From the NCBI RefSeq assembly GCF_002218065.1, contig NZ_BDUB01000001.1:2513270-2577269 (forward strand): a stretch of DNA of 64,000 nt, in the 5' to 3' direction. The position numbers were made by a program, and so were the translations under genes. The DNA comes from Nodularia sp. NIES-3585. GTDB lineage: Bacteria; Cyanobacteriota; Cyanobacteriia; Cyanobacteriales; Nostocaceae. Position 1 is the first letter of the stretch. Every line of letters starts with the position of its first letter. Of this stretch, positions 17,965 to 26,491 are shown piece after piece. The notes under the pieces are model-generated. The model was not told where the DNA came from. It searched no databases and worked only from the letters and a program-made list of their open reading frames with translations.

Positions 17965-20076
17965 ATGACTTCCTTGATTCGCTTCTTGATGTGCGCCCCT
18001 GACCACTATGATGTGGACTATGTAATTAATCCCTGGATGGAAGGGAATATTCACAAGTCTTCGCGCGATCGCGCCGTAGAACAGTGGCAAAAACTCTACC
18101 ACATCCTCAAACAACACGCCATTGTCGATTTAGTCACGCCCCAGATTGGTTGGCCTGATATGGTGTTTACCGCCAACGCTGGTTTAGTTCTGGGGAAAAA
18201 TGTTGTCCTCAGTCGATTTTTGCATAAAGAACGTCAGGGAGAAGAACCTTTCTTCCAAAACTGGTTTGAGGAAAACGGTTACACGGTGAATTTATTGCCG
18301 AAAGACTTACCCTTTGAAGGTGCTGGAGATGCACTTTTAGATCGGGAAGGACGTTGGTTATGGGCTGGTTATGGTTTTCGCTCAGAATTGGATTCTCACC
18401 CTTACTTAGCTAAATGGCTAGATATTGAGGTGTTGTCTCTGCGACTCATTGATGAGCGCTTCTATCACCTAGATACTTGCTTCTGTCCTTTAGCTAACGG
18501 CTATTTATTGTATTATCCCGGTGCTTTTGATGCTTATTCTAATCGCTTAATAGAAATGCGAGTTGCACCAGAAAAGCGCATAGCAATTACCGAAGCTGAT
18601 GCTGTCAACTTTGCCTGTAATACGGTGAATGTGGAAAGCATCGTGATTATGAACAAAGCCAGCAATACTTTAAAAGCACGTTTAACAGATTTGGGTTTCC
18701 GAGTTATTGAAACTCCTTTGACGGAATTCCTCAAAGCCGGTGGTGCTGCTAAATGTCTGACACTGCGAGTCACAGAACCACTAGATACAGAAATTCATGC
18801 CAATGTCTCGGTAGAAAGCCGCGTGATTCGCATGGAAGGGCATTTGCTTGACTCTGGTTTGATTAACCAAGCTCTAGATTTGATTGTGGATACTGGCGGA
18901 AGTTTCCAAGTCATGAATTTTAACTTGGGAGAACAACGCCAAAGCACATCTGCGGCTGAGGTGCGAGTTTCAGCGCCTGATCATGAGGTGATGGAAGAAA
19001 TCATCTCGCAGTTAATTGATTTGGGTGCTGTTGATTTACCCCAAGATGAACGAGATGCCAAATTACAGCCTGTGACTCAAGCTGGGGTGGCTCCTGATGA
19101 TTTCTATGTGAGTACGATTTATCCTACGGAAGTGCGGATTAACGGTGAGTGGGTGCGGGTAGAAAATCAGCGCATGGATGGCGCGATCGCGATTACTCAA
19201 ACTGCCAATGGTTTAGTCGCTAGGTGTAAACTGTTACGTGACTTAGAAGTGGGAGACAGAGTAATTGTAGATGTACTGGGTATCCGTACTATCCGCAAAA
19301 CAGAATCACGTGAACAGCGTAATTCTCAAGAATTTAGCTTTATGTCCTCTGGGGTTTCCAGCGAAAGACGTGTGGAAATTGTGGTGGAACAAGTGGCTTG
19401 GGAATTACGTAAAATTAGGGATGCTGGGGGTAAAGTAGTTGTCACTGCTGGTCCAGTGGTAATTCACACCGGGGGCGGCGAACATTTGGCGCAACTGATG
19501 CGGGAAGGATATGTACAAGCGCTCTTGGGTGGGAATGCGATCGCAGTCCATGACATTGAGCAAAATATGATGGGGACTTCTCTGGGTGTGGACATGAAGC
19601 GGGGTGTCGCTGTGCGGGGTGGACATCGCCATCACCTCAAAGCTATTAATACTATCCGCCGTTTTGGCAGCATTGCCAAGGCTGTGGAAGCGGGAGTGAT
19701 TAAAAGTGGCGTGATGTATGAGTGTGTTTCTAATAACATACCTTTTAGCCTCGCTGGTTCTATTCGGGATGATGGACCTTTGCCTGATACCCAAATGAAT
19801 CTGATTAAAGCACAGGAGGAATACGCCAAACTGATTGAGGGTGCGGAGATGATTTTGATGCTGTCATCAATGCTACATTCTATTGGGGTGGGCAATATGA
19901 CTCCGGCTGGGGTGAAAATGGTCTGTGTAGATATTAACCCGGCTGTAGTTACTAAGTTAAGCGATCGCGGTTCTGTGGAATCGGTGGGTGTGGTGACAGA
20001 TGTGGGTTTGTTCCTCAGTCTGTTGATTCAGCAGTTGGAAAAGTTGACAAATCCCTATGTTGCTAGTGTAGGTTAA
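17965..20076 (+). CDS. agrE: AgrE/ArgZ-type bifunctional arginine dihydrolase - ornithine cyclodeaminase-like protein
   Basis: 703 residues. The N-terminal ~280 residues are a guanidine-hydrolase fold: WPDMVFTANAGLVLG, PFEGAGDALL, FYHLDTCFCPL (catalytic His) and LKAGGAAKCLTLRVTEP (catalytic Cys). The C-terminal ~400 residues are the LOR/SDH bifunctional region (TIGR00300 type) with VVVTAGPVVIHTGGGEHLA and HRHHLKAINTIRRFGS. In the known cyanobacterial enzymes arginine is hydrolysed to ornithine, ammonia and CO2, and in the heterocystous type ornithine goes on to proline, mobilising cyanophycin nitrogen. Full length, ATG at 17965, monocistronic. The two functions are assigned by family knowledge. 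Confidence 0.92.
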   Translation: MTSLIRFLMCAPDHYDVDYVINPWMEGNIHKSSRDRAVEQWQKLYHILKQHAIVDLVTPQIGWPDMVFTANAGLVLGKNVVLSRFLHKERQGEEPFFQNWFEENGYTVNLLPKDLPFEGAGDALLDREGRWLWAGYGFRSELDSHPYLAKWLDIEVLSLRLIDERFYHLDTCFCPLANGYLLYYPGAFDAYSNRLIEMRVAPEKRIAITEADAVNFACNTVNVESIVIMNKASNTLKARLTDLGFRVIETPLTEFLKAGGAAKCLTLRVTEPLDTEIHANVSVESRVIRMEGHLLDSGLINQALDLIVDTGGSFQVMNFNLGEQRQSTSAAEVRVSAPDHEVMEEIISQLIDLGAVDLPQDERDAKLQPVTQAGVAPDDFYVSTIYPTEVRINGEWVRVENQRMDGAIAITQTANGLVARCKLLRDLEVGDRVIVDVLGIRTIRKTESREQRNSQEFSFMSSGVSSERRVEIVVEQVAWELRKIRDAGGKVVVTAGPVVIHTGGGEHLAQLMREGYVQALLGGNAIAVHDIEQNMMGTSLGVDMKRGVAVRGGHRHHLKAINTIRRFGSIAKAVEAGVIKSGVMYECVSNNIPFSLAGSIRDDGPLPDTQMNLIKAQEEYAKLIEGAEMILMLSSMLHSIGVGNMTPAGVKMVCVDINPAVVTKLSDRGSVESVGVVTDVGLFLSLLIQQLEKLTNPYVASVG

Positions 20077-20562
20077 GAATGTTTCACGCAAAGGCGCAAA
20101 GACGCAAAGGATTTTTCGGTGCGTTTTTGTGTCTTTGTTTTTTCACGCAGAGGCGCTCCAGTCGCAGAGATTTATAATATGAAAAAAGGACATAATTAAT
20201 TATATTACAAACTGTGAAAGTAATCTAATATCAAGATATAACTACCCCGACAATTGAAGAATCGCGCATCTAAATATGCCGATTTTGCACAAATAAGAGA
20301 GTGGGAAGTAATTAAAAATATATTTTAAATATCTGCTTAACTATATAACCCTAAGTTCTGAGAGAATTTAGGGTTAGTGTATTATTTTATATCAAAAAAA
20401 CTTGGCATAGTTATGATAAGATACATTATGTATATACAATAACACTTAACTATAACGGACACCAAAAGCCGCAAAACAGGTCTAATTGCTGAAGGCTGGG
20501 TGTGTTCTAGCTCATTAGATGGAATTTTATCAGAAACTCTTTTAAAACAGGAGGCTTAATAC
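20077..20562. other. Non-coding tract with octamer repeats and a short open frame
   Basis: 486 bp. It starts with CGCAAAGG/CGCAAAGA/CGCAAAGG octamers (20087-20110) and a related CGCAGAGG piece near 20146. A hairpin AACCCTAA.../TTAGGGTT sits near 20350. A plus frame of ~35 codons without a start (TDTKSRKTGLIAEGWVCSSS...), ending in GLSETLLKQEA-like residues at 20560, overlaps the ribosome-binding site of the next gene and could be the tail of a lost gene. Confidence 0.45.
20087..20110. repeat. Octamer tandem repeat CGCAAAGG x3
   Basis: CGCAAAGG, CGCAAAGA, CGCAAAGG just after the agrE stop. Same family as the CGCAGAGG units at 27558-27580 and, reversed, CTTTGCGC units at 28433-28456. A dispersed low-copy tandem repeat of cyanobacterial intergenic DNA. 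Confidence 0.7.
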
Positions 20563-20802
20563 ATGGTAACTAAAGGTTGGCAAAGTGCTGGTTATGTAGA
20601 AGGAAAAGAATGGGAAGTCAAGAATCGCACGAAGTATGTTTTAGCACGACCAGTTGGTAATTATAATAGTGATAATCCACATTGTCGTATTGACTTTGAC
20701 CGAAATGGCAAACTTGATTGGTCTACTTTCCATAGTAATTTAGATGGGTACTTTGGAATGCGAGAGGTAGTCAGAACTGCAATTACAATGGCTTTCAGTT
20801 AA
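20563..20802 (+). CDS. Small protein of unknown function
   Basis: 79 residues, ATG preceded by a strong AGGAGG at about 20550 and followed by a good terminator at 20828. It is rich in Trp, Tyr and Asn (GWQSAGYVEGKEWEVKNRTK, then FHSNLDGYFGMREVVRTAI). One cysteine, no membrane segment or signal peptide. Ribosome-binding site, isolated transcription unit and terminator argue for a real gene. No family recognised. Confidence 0.65.
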   Translation: MVTKGWQSAGYVEGKEWEVKNRTKYVLARPVGNYNSDNPHCRIDFDRNGKLDWSTFHSNLDGYFGMREVVRTAITMAFS

Positions 20803-20827
20803 GATTTGTATAAAATTAAAGGACTAG

Positions 20828-20869
20828 AGCAGATAGAGTTTATTTTATACTTAGCCTATCTGCTTTTTT
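20828..20869 (+). terminator. Rho-independent terminator of the 20563 gene
   Basis: AGCAGATAG (20828-20836) pairs with CTATCTGCT (20856-20864), followed by TTTTTT. It sits 26 bp past the stop codon. Confidence 0.75.
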
Positions 20870-20969
20870 AGATTTAAAAACACTCAATATTTATGGATTC
20901 AATTTGAACAATTGATTCTATAAATACACTTTTTCGGTTTCATATAATTCTATCCATTGCATAACCAAA

Positions 20970-21470
20970 ATGAGTGACTTAGTTACTTGTATAGAATGTG
21001 GACATTCTCCAGTTAGCTCTAAGGCTTCTCAATGTCCAAAATGTTCAAAAAATCCTCATGGGCATAGTTGTACATTCTGTAATACTAAGGTAGCAGATTC
21101 ACTTGCCATAGTAGATAAAAAAACTATCACAACTACATATGAAGACTATGACTTTGAGAGAGATAGATTAGTCACAAAATGGTATGACAGTATTGTATCT
21201 GATCATTTCCATCCAACGTGTTTAAAACAGATTAATTCTATTCAATATAATTGTCCAATTTGTTCAGCACTTCATACATCATTTAATCGATCATGTTCTA
21301 AATGTGGTCATCCTTTTGAAGTAAGATTATGCAATCACTGTAGACAGTCAGTGCTAGAAGTATTAGCAGTGAAAGGAGTTGGTGTTTTAGGTAAGGACAA
21401 TTATTTTCATAGGATTTGTGCTAACAAAATTAGTATCGGCTCAATAAGTGGGGGTAGGGGAGGAAAATAA
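20970..21470 (+). CDS. Multi zinc-ribbon protein
   Basis: 166 residues with a series of CxxC pairs: CIECGHSP...CPKCSK, CTFCNTK...HPTC (a split knuckle with His), CPICSALHTSF...CSKCG, and CNHCRQ...HRIC. That makes several structural zinc sites of zinc-ribbon/LIM-like type, with no enzymatic domain. The last residues are glycine-rich (SIGSISGGRGGK). Only 38 bp separate it from the IS66-type transposase, so its true 3' end may have been altered by that insertion. Binding of protein or nucleic acid is the general expectation; the role is unknown. Confidence 0.7.
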   Translation: MSDLVTCIECGHSPVSSKASQCPKCSKNPHGHSCTFCNTKVADSLAIVDKKTITTTYEDYDFERDRLVTKWYDSIVSDHFHPTCLKQINSIQYNCPICSALHTSFNRSCSKCGHPFEVRLCNHCRQSVLEVLAVKGVGVLGKDNYFHRICANKISIGSISGGRGGK

Positions 21471-21508
21471 GTGAAGCGAGGTACACATAGTATCCTAAAA
21501 TAGGAGAC

Positions 21509-23200
21509 ATGACGCAAAAGCTTATTAAGAGTGACTTTTCCGAATTAGATTTGCTGCAAACCATCGAGCCAAAAGGGATTGCAGACGAATCCATGCGTCA
21601 GACAGTAGAGGTATTATTGAACCTCATCGAGCAATTACAATCAAAAGTAAAAGGCTTAGAGTCAGAGAATCAACGGTTAAGAGATGAAAATAATCGGCTC
21701 AAGGGAGAACAAGGTCAGCCAGAGATAAAAGCCAAGAACAAGAAAGGCTTTAATAACAAGCACTCATCAGAAGAAGAAAGAAAAACCCCAAAAAAGCACT
21801 CCAAGGGCAGTAAAAATCAAACAATTAAAATAGACCGGGAACAAATACTAGAATATCCCCAAGACAAACTACCAGAAGATGCAAAGTTTAAAGGGTATGA
21901 AGAAGTAATTGTCCAAAACATCATCCTGGAAACCGACAACGTACTATTCCGCAAAGAGAAATACTACTCAGCTTTAGAAAAGAAAACTTATCTAGCAGAA
22001 CTGCCTTGCGGTTACGAAGGAGAATTTGGACCAGGAATAAAAACCTTAGTTATCAGCTTGTACTACGGGGGTAACATGACCCAAGGCAAGTTGTTAGAAT
22101 TCTTAGAGGATATAGGCATTTCCATGTCAGCAGGCTATTTATCAAACCTACTGATTAAAAACCATACTGATTTTGAAAGTGAGAAAACCGAAGTATATTC
22201 AGCAGGACTAGCGAGCAGTCCTTGGCAGCACTTTGACCAGACTGCTGCTCGCGTTGCTGGGGTGAACTACACAACTAATGTAGTGTGTAACCCTTTGTAT
22301 ACAGTCTACTTGACAACTGCCAAGAAAGACCGATTGAGTGTACTACTGGGATTGCAAAATGGAAGAGAACTTGAATTTATCCTCAATCAACTTACAAGTG
22401 AGTTGTTGGAAAATTTCCAACTTCCGACTAAATGGAAGAATGCTCTCAAACTATTACCTCAAGAAACTGTATTGAGTCAGGGACAATTTAATACTCTACT
22501 TGATATATATCTGCCCAAACTGGGTTCCCAACAACGTACCCGAATCATGGAAGCCGCCGCTATTACTTTCTATCATCAGCAAACTGATTGGCCTGTGGTG
22601 CAAACTCTCGTCTGCGATGATGCCCCCCAATTCAAATTACTGACTGATAATATAGCTTTGTGTTGGGTACATGAGGGACGACATTACAAAAAATTGAGTC
22701 CGTTTATTGCTTGTCACCAAAAGAGTTTAGATGAATTTCTGGATAAGTTCTGGAAATATTACCGGAAATTATTAGCTTATCGAGATTCTCCCCATCAACA
22801 GCAAGCTGACGAACTTAGAGCAGAATTTTGGACACTTTTTTCCACAGACAGTGGTTATGAACAGTTGGATGAGCGAAAACGATTAACGCGCCTGAAAATT
22901 TCGGAATTGCTCAGAGTTTTAGAGCATCCTGAATTACCTTTGCACAATAATCCGGCGGAGTTAGCTGCTCGGACGATGGTACAACGGCGTAATATTAGTT
23001 ATGCAACTCAGACTCTTGAGGGTACTCAGGCTTGGGATACTTTTATGTCTCTTGTTGCCACTACTCGTAAGTTGGGTATCAGCTTTTTTGAATATATCCG
23101 TGACCGCATTTCTCAGGTGGGAAATATTCCCTCTTTGGGGTCTATTATTCGCGAAAAATCTGTTCTCAACCCCTTTGGTTGCTCATGGGTTCTTGAATAA
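21509..23200 (+). CDS. IS66-family transposase (TnpC type)
   Basis: 563 residues. N-terminal leucine-zipper-like coiled coil at about 28-70 (VEVLLNLIEQLQSKVKGLES, then ENQRLRDENNRLKG), a basic linker, a zinc-finger-like ELPCGYEGEFGPG segment, then the DDE core: QHFDQTAARVAG, TLVCDDAPQFKLLTDNIALC and a C-terminal region with LHNNPAELAARTMVQRRNIS that holds the catalytic Glu. The TnpA/TnpB helper genes of classical IS66 are absent, as in many cyanobacterial relatives. No matching right inverted repeat was found after 23200, where a Uma2 remnant begins at once, so the element is probably truncated on its right. Confidence 0.85.
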   Translation: MTQKLIKSDFSELDLLQTIEPKGIADESMRQTVEVLLNLIEQLQSKVKGLESENQRLRDENNRLKGEQGQPEIKAKNKKGFNNKHSSEEERKTPKKHSKGSKNQTIKIDREQILEYPQDKLPEDAKFKGYEEVIVQNIILETDNVLFRKEKYYSALEKKTYLAELPCGYEGEFGPGIKTLVISLYYGGNMTQGKLLEFLEDIGISMSAGYLSNLLIKNHTDFESEKTEVYSAGLASSPWQHFDQTAARVAGVNYTTNVVCNPLYTVYLTTAKKDRLSVLLGLQNGRELEFILNQLTSELLENFQLPTKWKNALKLLPQETVLSQGQFNTLLDIYLPKLGSQQRTRIMEAAAITFYHQQTDWPVVQTLVCDDAPQFKLLTDNIALCWVHEGRHYKKLSPFIACHQKSLDEFLDKFWKYYRKLLAYRDSPHQQQADELRAEFWTLFSTDSGYEQLDERKRLTRLKISELLRVLEHPELPLHNNPAELAARTMVQRRNISYATQTLEGTQAWDTFMSLVATTRKLGISFFEYIRDRISQVGNIPSLGSIIREKSVLNPFGCSWVLE

Positions 23201-23204
23201 CTCT

Positions 23205-23498
23205 TTCCCCGAAGTATTGAGGGGATACGATTTTTCCTACCAAAAAATGCAACCTAACGAACGCGGACATTATCCCATTCCCCCTTTAAGTGTAGAATTA
23301 GGACTATGGCAAGGAAGTTATTTAAATAATCCTGAGCAACTTTGGCTGCGCTGGTGGGATTTAGATGGTAATTTATTATTAGTCGGTAAAGAAGAAGCTC
23401 AATTACAAAGATTAAGGGCTGAACAAGCAGAACACAAAGCAGCACAATTAGCAGCACGATTGCGAGAAATGGGTATTGACCCAGATACAATAGATTAA
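23205..23498 (+). pseudogene. Uma2-family nuclease, C-terminal remnant
   Basis: The frame reads MQPNERGHYPIPPLSVELGLWQ in outline, LWLRWWDLDGNLLLVGKEEA, a coiled coil of AEQAEHKAAQLAARL type, and REMGIDPDTID at the end. This is the characteristic last third of cyanobacterial Uma2 (DUF820) proteins. The catalytic PD-(D/E)XK part is missing. It starts directly after the IS66-type transposase stop, so the 5' two thirds were replaced or deleted by that element. No start codon or ribosome-binding site is evident. Confidence 0.75.
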
Positions 23499-23524
23499 GA
23501 AATTTTTCTCGCAAAGTAAGAAAT

Positions 23525-24082
23525 ATGCAAAGGGTTATTTTGTCAAGGGATTTACAGGTTAATTGGGTGAGTTTTATTGCTGATTTCCTGTTGGTGGGGA
23601 TGGTTTTTGGTCCACCTATTGCTCCTTTTTTGGCTGCGTCTGATGTGTCTTTGCTGGGTAGGATTGCGGACATTATTTATTTCATGGGTAATCATGTTTG
23701 TCCGCAACCTGATATGGGTTTGGATTTAGCACCCCCGTTTATTATGGCTGTGTGTATGCGTTGCTATGGTACGGTGACGGGGTTGCTAATTACTCGGTTG
23801 TTGTATGGGGTAACTGGTGGTAAAGGTTTTTATTGGTTAAGTCAATATGGTTGGAATGGTGCAGCTTTAGCTAGTGTGTTGATGATGGCTTATCCTTTGG
23901 AATTGGCTGCACAGGTTTTTGGTTTGTGGGATTTTAATAATTATTTGGTGACACCTTTTGGATTAATTACGGGTTTGTCTTGGGGTTTATTTACTATGCC
24001 GATTCTGCATGGTTGGCAACAAGGTAAGCGGACAAATTTCAGCCCTGAATGGCATAGAATTAAAAAAGAAGCTCACCTATAG
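23525..24082 (+). CDS. DUF2085 family membrane protein
   Basis: 185 residues. About four hydrophobic helices (FIADFLLVGMVFGPPIAPFL; AALASVLMMAYPLELAAQVF; LVTPFGLITGLSWGLFTM) and the family hallmark HVCPQPDMGLDLAPPFIMAV followed by CMRCYG, a conserved His/Cys set that could bind metal or haem. Small inner-membrane protein of unknown function. The ATG at 23525 lies 26 bp after the Uma2 remnant. The next small gene starts only 8 bp after its stop, so the two may be cotranscribed. Confidence 0.8.
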   Translation: MQRVILSRDLQVNWVSFIADFLLVGMVFGPPIAPFLAASDVSLLGRIADIIYFMGNHVCPQPDMGLDLAPPFIMAVCMRCYGTVTGLLITRLLYGVTGGKGFYWLSQYGWNGAALASVLMMAYPLELAAQVFGLWDFNNYLVTPFGLITGLSWGLFTMPILHGWQQGKRTNFSPEWHRIKKEAHL

Positions 24083-24089
24083 TAACCCT

Positions 24090-24305
24090 ATGCCCAAGAC
24101 ATCATCGTTCAATGTGTCGAGTCAGACGAGAGACATTGATATCGCTGACTTTGAGGAATTTGTTGAGCCAAAAACAAACGGGGACGATTCCTTAGAAAAA
24201 GTTATAGGATTAGTTGATGAATGGATGACTGATGAATCGGGGTACGATGAACAAACATACCCTCAGATTGAAGTGGCTTTAAATCAGAATTGGCGGATTG
24301 CATAA
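24090..24305 (+). CDS. Small antitoxin-like protein upstream of a PIN-domain stub
   Basis: 71 residues from an ATG at 24090. Acidic, with a helical centre (DDSLEKVIGLVDEWMTDESG) and a C-terminal EVALNQNWRI. The ...W..DESGYDE..WP.....L..NR.. pattern is common in small cyanobacterial proteins encoded just before PIN-type toxins. Seven bases after its stop a short frame with a PIN-like C-terminus begins, so this is most likely the antitoxin of a broken module. Its identity as an antitoxin is inferred from position. Confidence 0.6.
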   Translation: MPKTSSFNVSSQTRDIDIADFEEFVEPKTNGDDSLEKVIGLVDEWMTDESGYDEQTYPQIEVALNQNWRIA

Positions 24306-24312
24306 CAATTAA

Positions 24313-24465
24313 ATGGGTAATGTTATATTACTAGACACTCATCCTCGTTTTGATGAAGTCGTAATTGTCACAACAAATTTAAAACACATATCACGGTTTG
24401 AGAGTGAAGGGATATGTGTAGCAGATTGGCAGCAAACTTTGAATAATTTTGATAGCGATCGCTAA
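24313..24465 (+). pseudogene. PIN-domain toxin, C-terminal stub
   Basis: 50 codons from ATG at 24313: VILLDTHPRFDEVVIVTTN, then LKHISRFESEGICVADWQ. The TTN-x-KH-x-x-RF...ADW pattern is the last strand-helix segment of VapC-like PIN toxins. The three upstream acidic residues of the nuclease site are absent and the first ~80 residues are missing, so it cannot be active. It ends in a HIP1 site. Confidence 0.6.
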
Positions 24466-24572
24466 TTTAACAACAACTACCTTATTTTTTACACTGCTTT
24501 CTGGGTAAACTACATACAATAATGATACAATTGTATTATTGGGATTGTAGCTAATTTCTCAGAGGGGTATAC

Positions 24573-26420
24573 ATGATTAATACCAGTTACGACTTTGACC
24601 AAGCCATCCTACCTACAGGTTCTTCATTAAAAACCAAAATTTTATTGCGTTTTCGGGCTAATATTGCGGAATCTCCTCGCCGCAATCTCAATCTTTCTCT
24701 GGTAATTGACCGTTCTGGCTCTATGGCTGGTGGTGCTTTGCATCACGCACTTAAAGCGGCTGAGTCTGTGGTGGATCAACTGGAATCAAATGATATTCTC
24801 TCAGTAGTGGTTTACGATGATGAAGTAAATACCGTTATTTCACCTCAACCTGTAACTGATAAGCCGGAACTGAAAAAATCTATCCGTAAAGTCAGAGCCG
24901 GCGGTATTACTAATTTATCTGGGGGTTGGCTCAAAGGTTGCGAATATGTCAAAGCACAACTTGATCCCCAAAAAATTAACCGTGTACTTTTACTTACCGA
25001 TGGTCATGCCAATATGGGGATTGTAGACCCCAAGATACTGACGGCGACATCTGGTAAAAAAGCTGAAGAAGGCATCACTACAACTACTTTAGGTTTTGCT
25101 CAAGGTTTTAATGAAGATTTGTTGATTGGTATGGCTAGAGCCGCCAATGGTAATTTCTACTTTATTCAAAGCATTGATGAAGCCACAGAAGTATTTAGCA
25201 TTGAGTTAGACAGTCTCAGAGCCGTGGTTGGTCAAAACCTCACAGTGACACTGGAATTGGCTGATGGTGTCAGTCTCGTAGATACTTTAAGTCTGGCTAC
25301 AGTTAATCAAAATCAAACTGGTCAAGCGGTGATTAGTTTGGGCGAACTTTACGAAGGGGAAGATAAACTGTTAGGGTTGAGTCTGGATATATCCTCAGCC
25401 CCAGTAGGTGATTTACCTGTAATGAAACTGCATTACAGCGCTGATGTTGTCCAAGATAACCTGATTGAAAGTGTTTCAGGTACAGCCGATGTCTTCGCTA
25501 AAGTTGGCACTATCGAGGAAGCTGCTGCTGCGTCTTCGAGCCATGTCATCTTGGAACTGAGTCGTCTTACAATTGCTAAAGCTAAAGAAATTGCCCTTGA
25601 TTTAGCTGAACATGGCAGACATGAGGAAGCTGAACAAACCTTGCGGGTATTGGTTAAAGACCTCCAGGATAAAGGGTTGAATGAGAATTTTGAAATTGCT
25701 GAAGAGATAGACCAGCTAGAGTATTTCGCCAGTCGCATCGCTCAAAAAGCTCTGGGTAATGCTGGACGTAAAGAAATGCGTGATCAAACCTACCAGACAA
25801 TGACACGCAATCGCAGCGATTTAGGCGGTCGTGGTGTTACATCTGGCGATGAAGTCTATGCAATGCCGGTTGTGAATGAAGTCGGTGACGGTGTGGAACT
25901 GCATTGTGTTCGGGAAGGCGGTAAATTAAGGGTTAAAGTTGTCTCTGAGGGCTACGATAATAGTAAAAATGTCCAGTTTCCGCGAGCAATTAGGGCTGAA
26001 GGCGCACATTATATTGTAGAAGGATTGGAACTTTCAAGCGATCGCACTTTTTACCGTGTCCAGGGAGACATTACTCGTTTTGCTCAAGCAGGTGTCGCAG
26101 ATACATTTGTCAACCGCAGAACTACGCAAAGAGTTAGCACAGGTAAAGCTGCCAAAGGACCCGCCAGTGCTGCTGACTTGGAAACAACTGATACTGTTGA
26201 TAATCAGGTTTTAGTCCAGTGTGTCAAAGATGGTAGTAAGCTCAGAGCCAGGGTGGTTTCTGACGGTTATGAACCAGATTGGAATATGCGCTTTCCTCGT
26301 TCGGTACGGGAAGAAGGTATGCTTTATGTTGTGGATGAAGTGAAGACAGCCCCTGATGGTAAGTCTTATATTGCTTGTGGGGAAATAAAGCGTTTTGTGC
26401 AAGCCACAATTAACAATTAA
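24573..26420 (+). CDS. VWA-domain protein with a duplicated C-terminal module
   Basis: 615 residues. A von Willebrand A domain at about 38-225 carries an intact MIDAS: D46-R-S-G-S50 (LVIDRSGSMAGG), Thr in GGITNLSGGW, and Asp in VLLLTDGHANMG. A beta-rich middle follows, then a helical segment (about 320-400). The C-terminus has two similar ~65-residue units (ELHCVREGGKLRVKVVSEGY...YRVQGDITRF and LVQCVKDGSKLRARVVSDGY...IACGEIKRF). No signal peptide or membrane anchor, so cytosolic. Metal-dependent protein binding is expected. It is preceded by GAGGGG and faces the DUF6745-like gene across a shared hairpin. Confidence 0.85.
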   Translation: MINTSYDFDQAILPTGSSLKTKILLRFRANIAESPRRNLNLSLVIDRSGSMAGGALHHALKAAESVVDQLESNDILSVVVYDDEVNTVISPQPVTDKPELKKSIRKVRAGGITNLSGGWLKGCEYVKAQLDPQKINRVLLLTDGHANMGIVDPKILTATSGKKAEEGITTTTLGFAQGFNEDLLIGMARAANGNFYFIQSIDEATEVFSIELDSLRAVVGQNLTVTLELADGVSLVDTLSLATVNQNQTGQAVISLGELYEGEDKLLGLSLDISSAPVGDLPVMKLHYSADVVQDNLIESVSGTADVFAKVGTIEEAAAASSSHVILELSRLTIAKAKEIALDLAEHGRHEEAEQTLRVLVKDLQDKGLNENFEIAEEIDQLEYFASRIAQKALGNAGRKEMRDQTYQTMTRNRSDLGGRGVTSGDEVYAMPVVNEVGDGVELHCVREGGKLRVKVVSEGYDNSKNVQFPRAIRAEGAHYIVEGLELSSDRTFYRVQGDITRFAQAGVADTFVNRRTTQRVSTGKAAKGPASAADLETTDTVDNQVLVQCVKDGSKLRARVVSDGYEPDWNMRFPRSVREEGMLYVVDEVKTAPDGKSYIACGEIKRFVQATINN

Positions 26421-26434
26421 CAATTAAAATTTAA

Positions 26435-26471
26435 AGCGTTGCATAAATGCGAGATGATTTTATGCAATGCT
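26435..26471. terminator. Bidirectional terminator between convergent genes
   Basis: AGCGTTGCATAAA (26435-26447) pairs with TTTATGCAATGCT (26459-26471), one wobble/mismatch. A-rich sequence lies before it and T-rich after. It lies between the VWA gene (plus) and the DUF6745-like gene (minus). Confidence 0.6.
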
Positions 26472-26491
26472 TAATTACGAATTACGAATTA

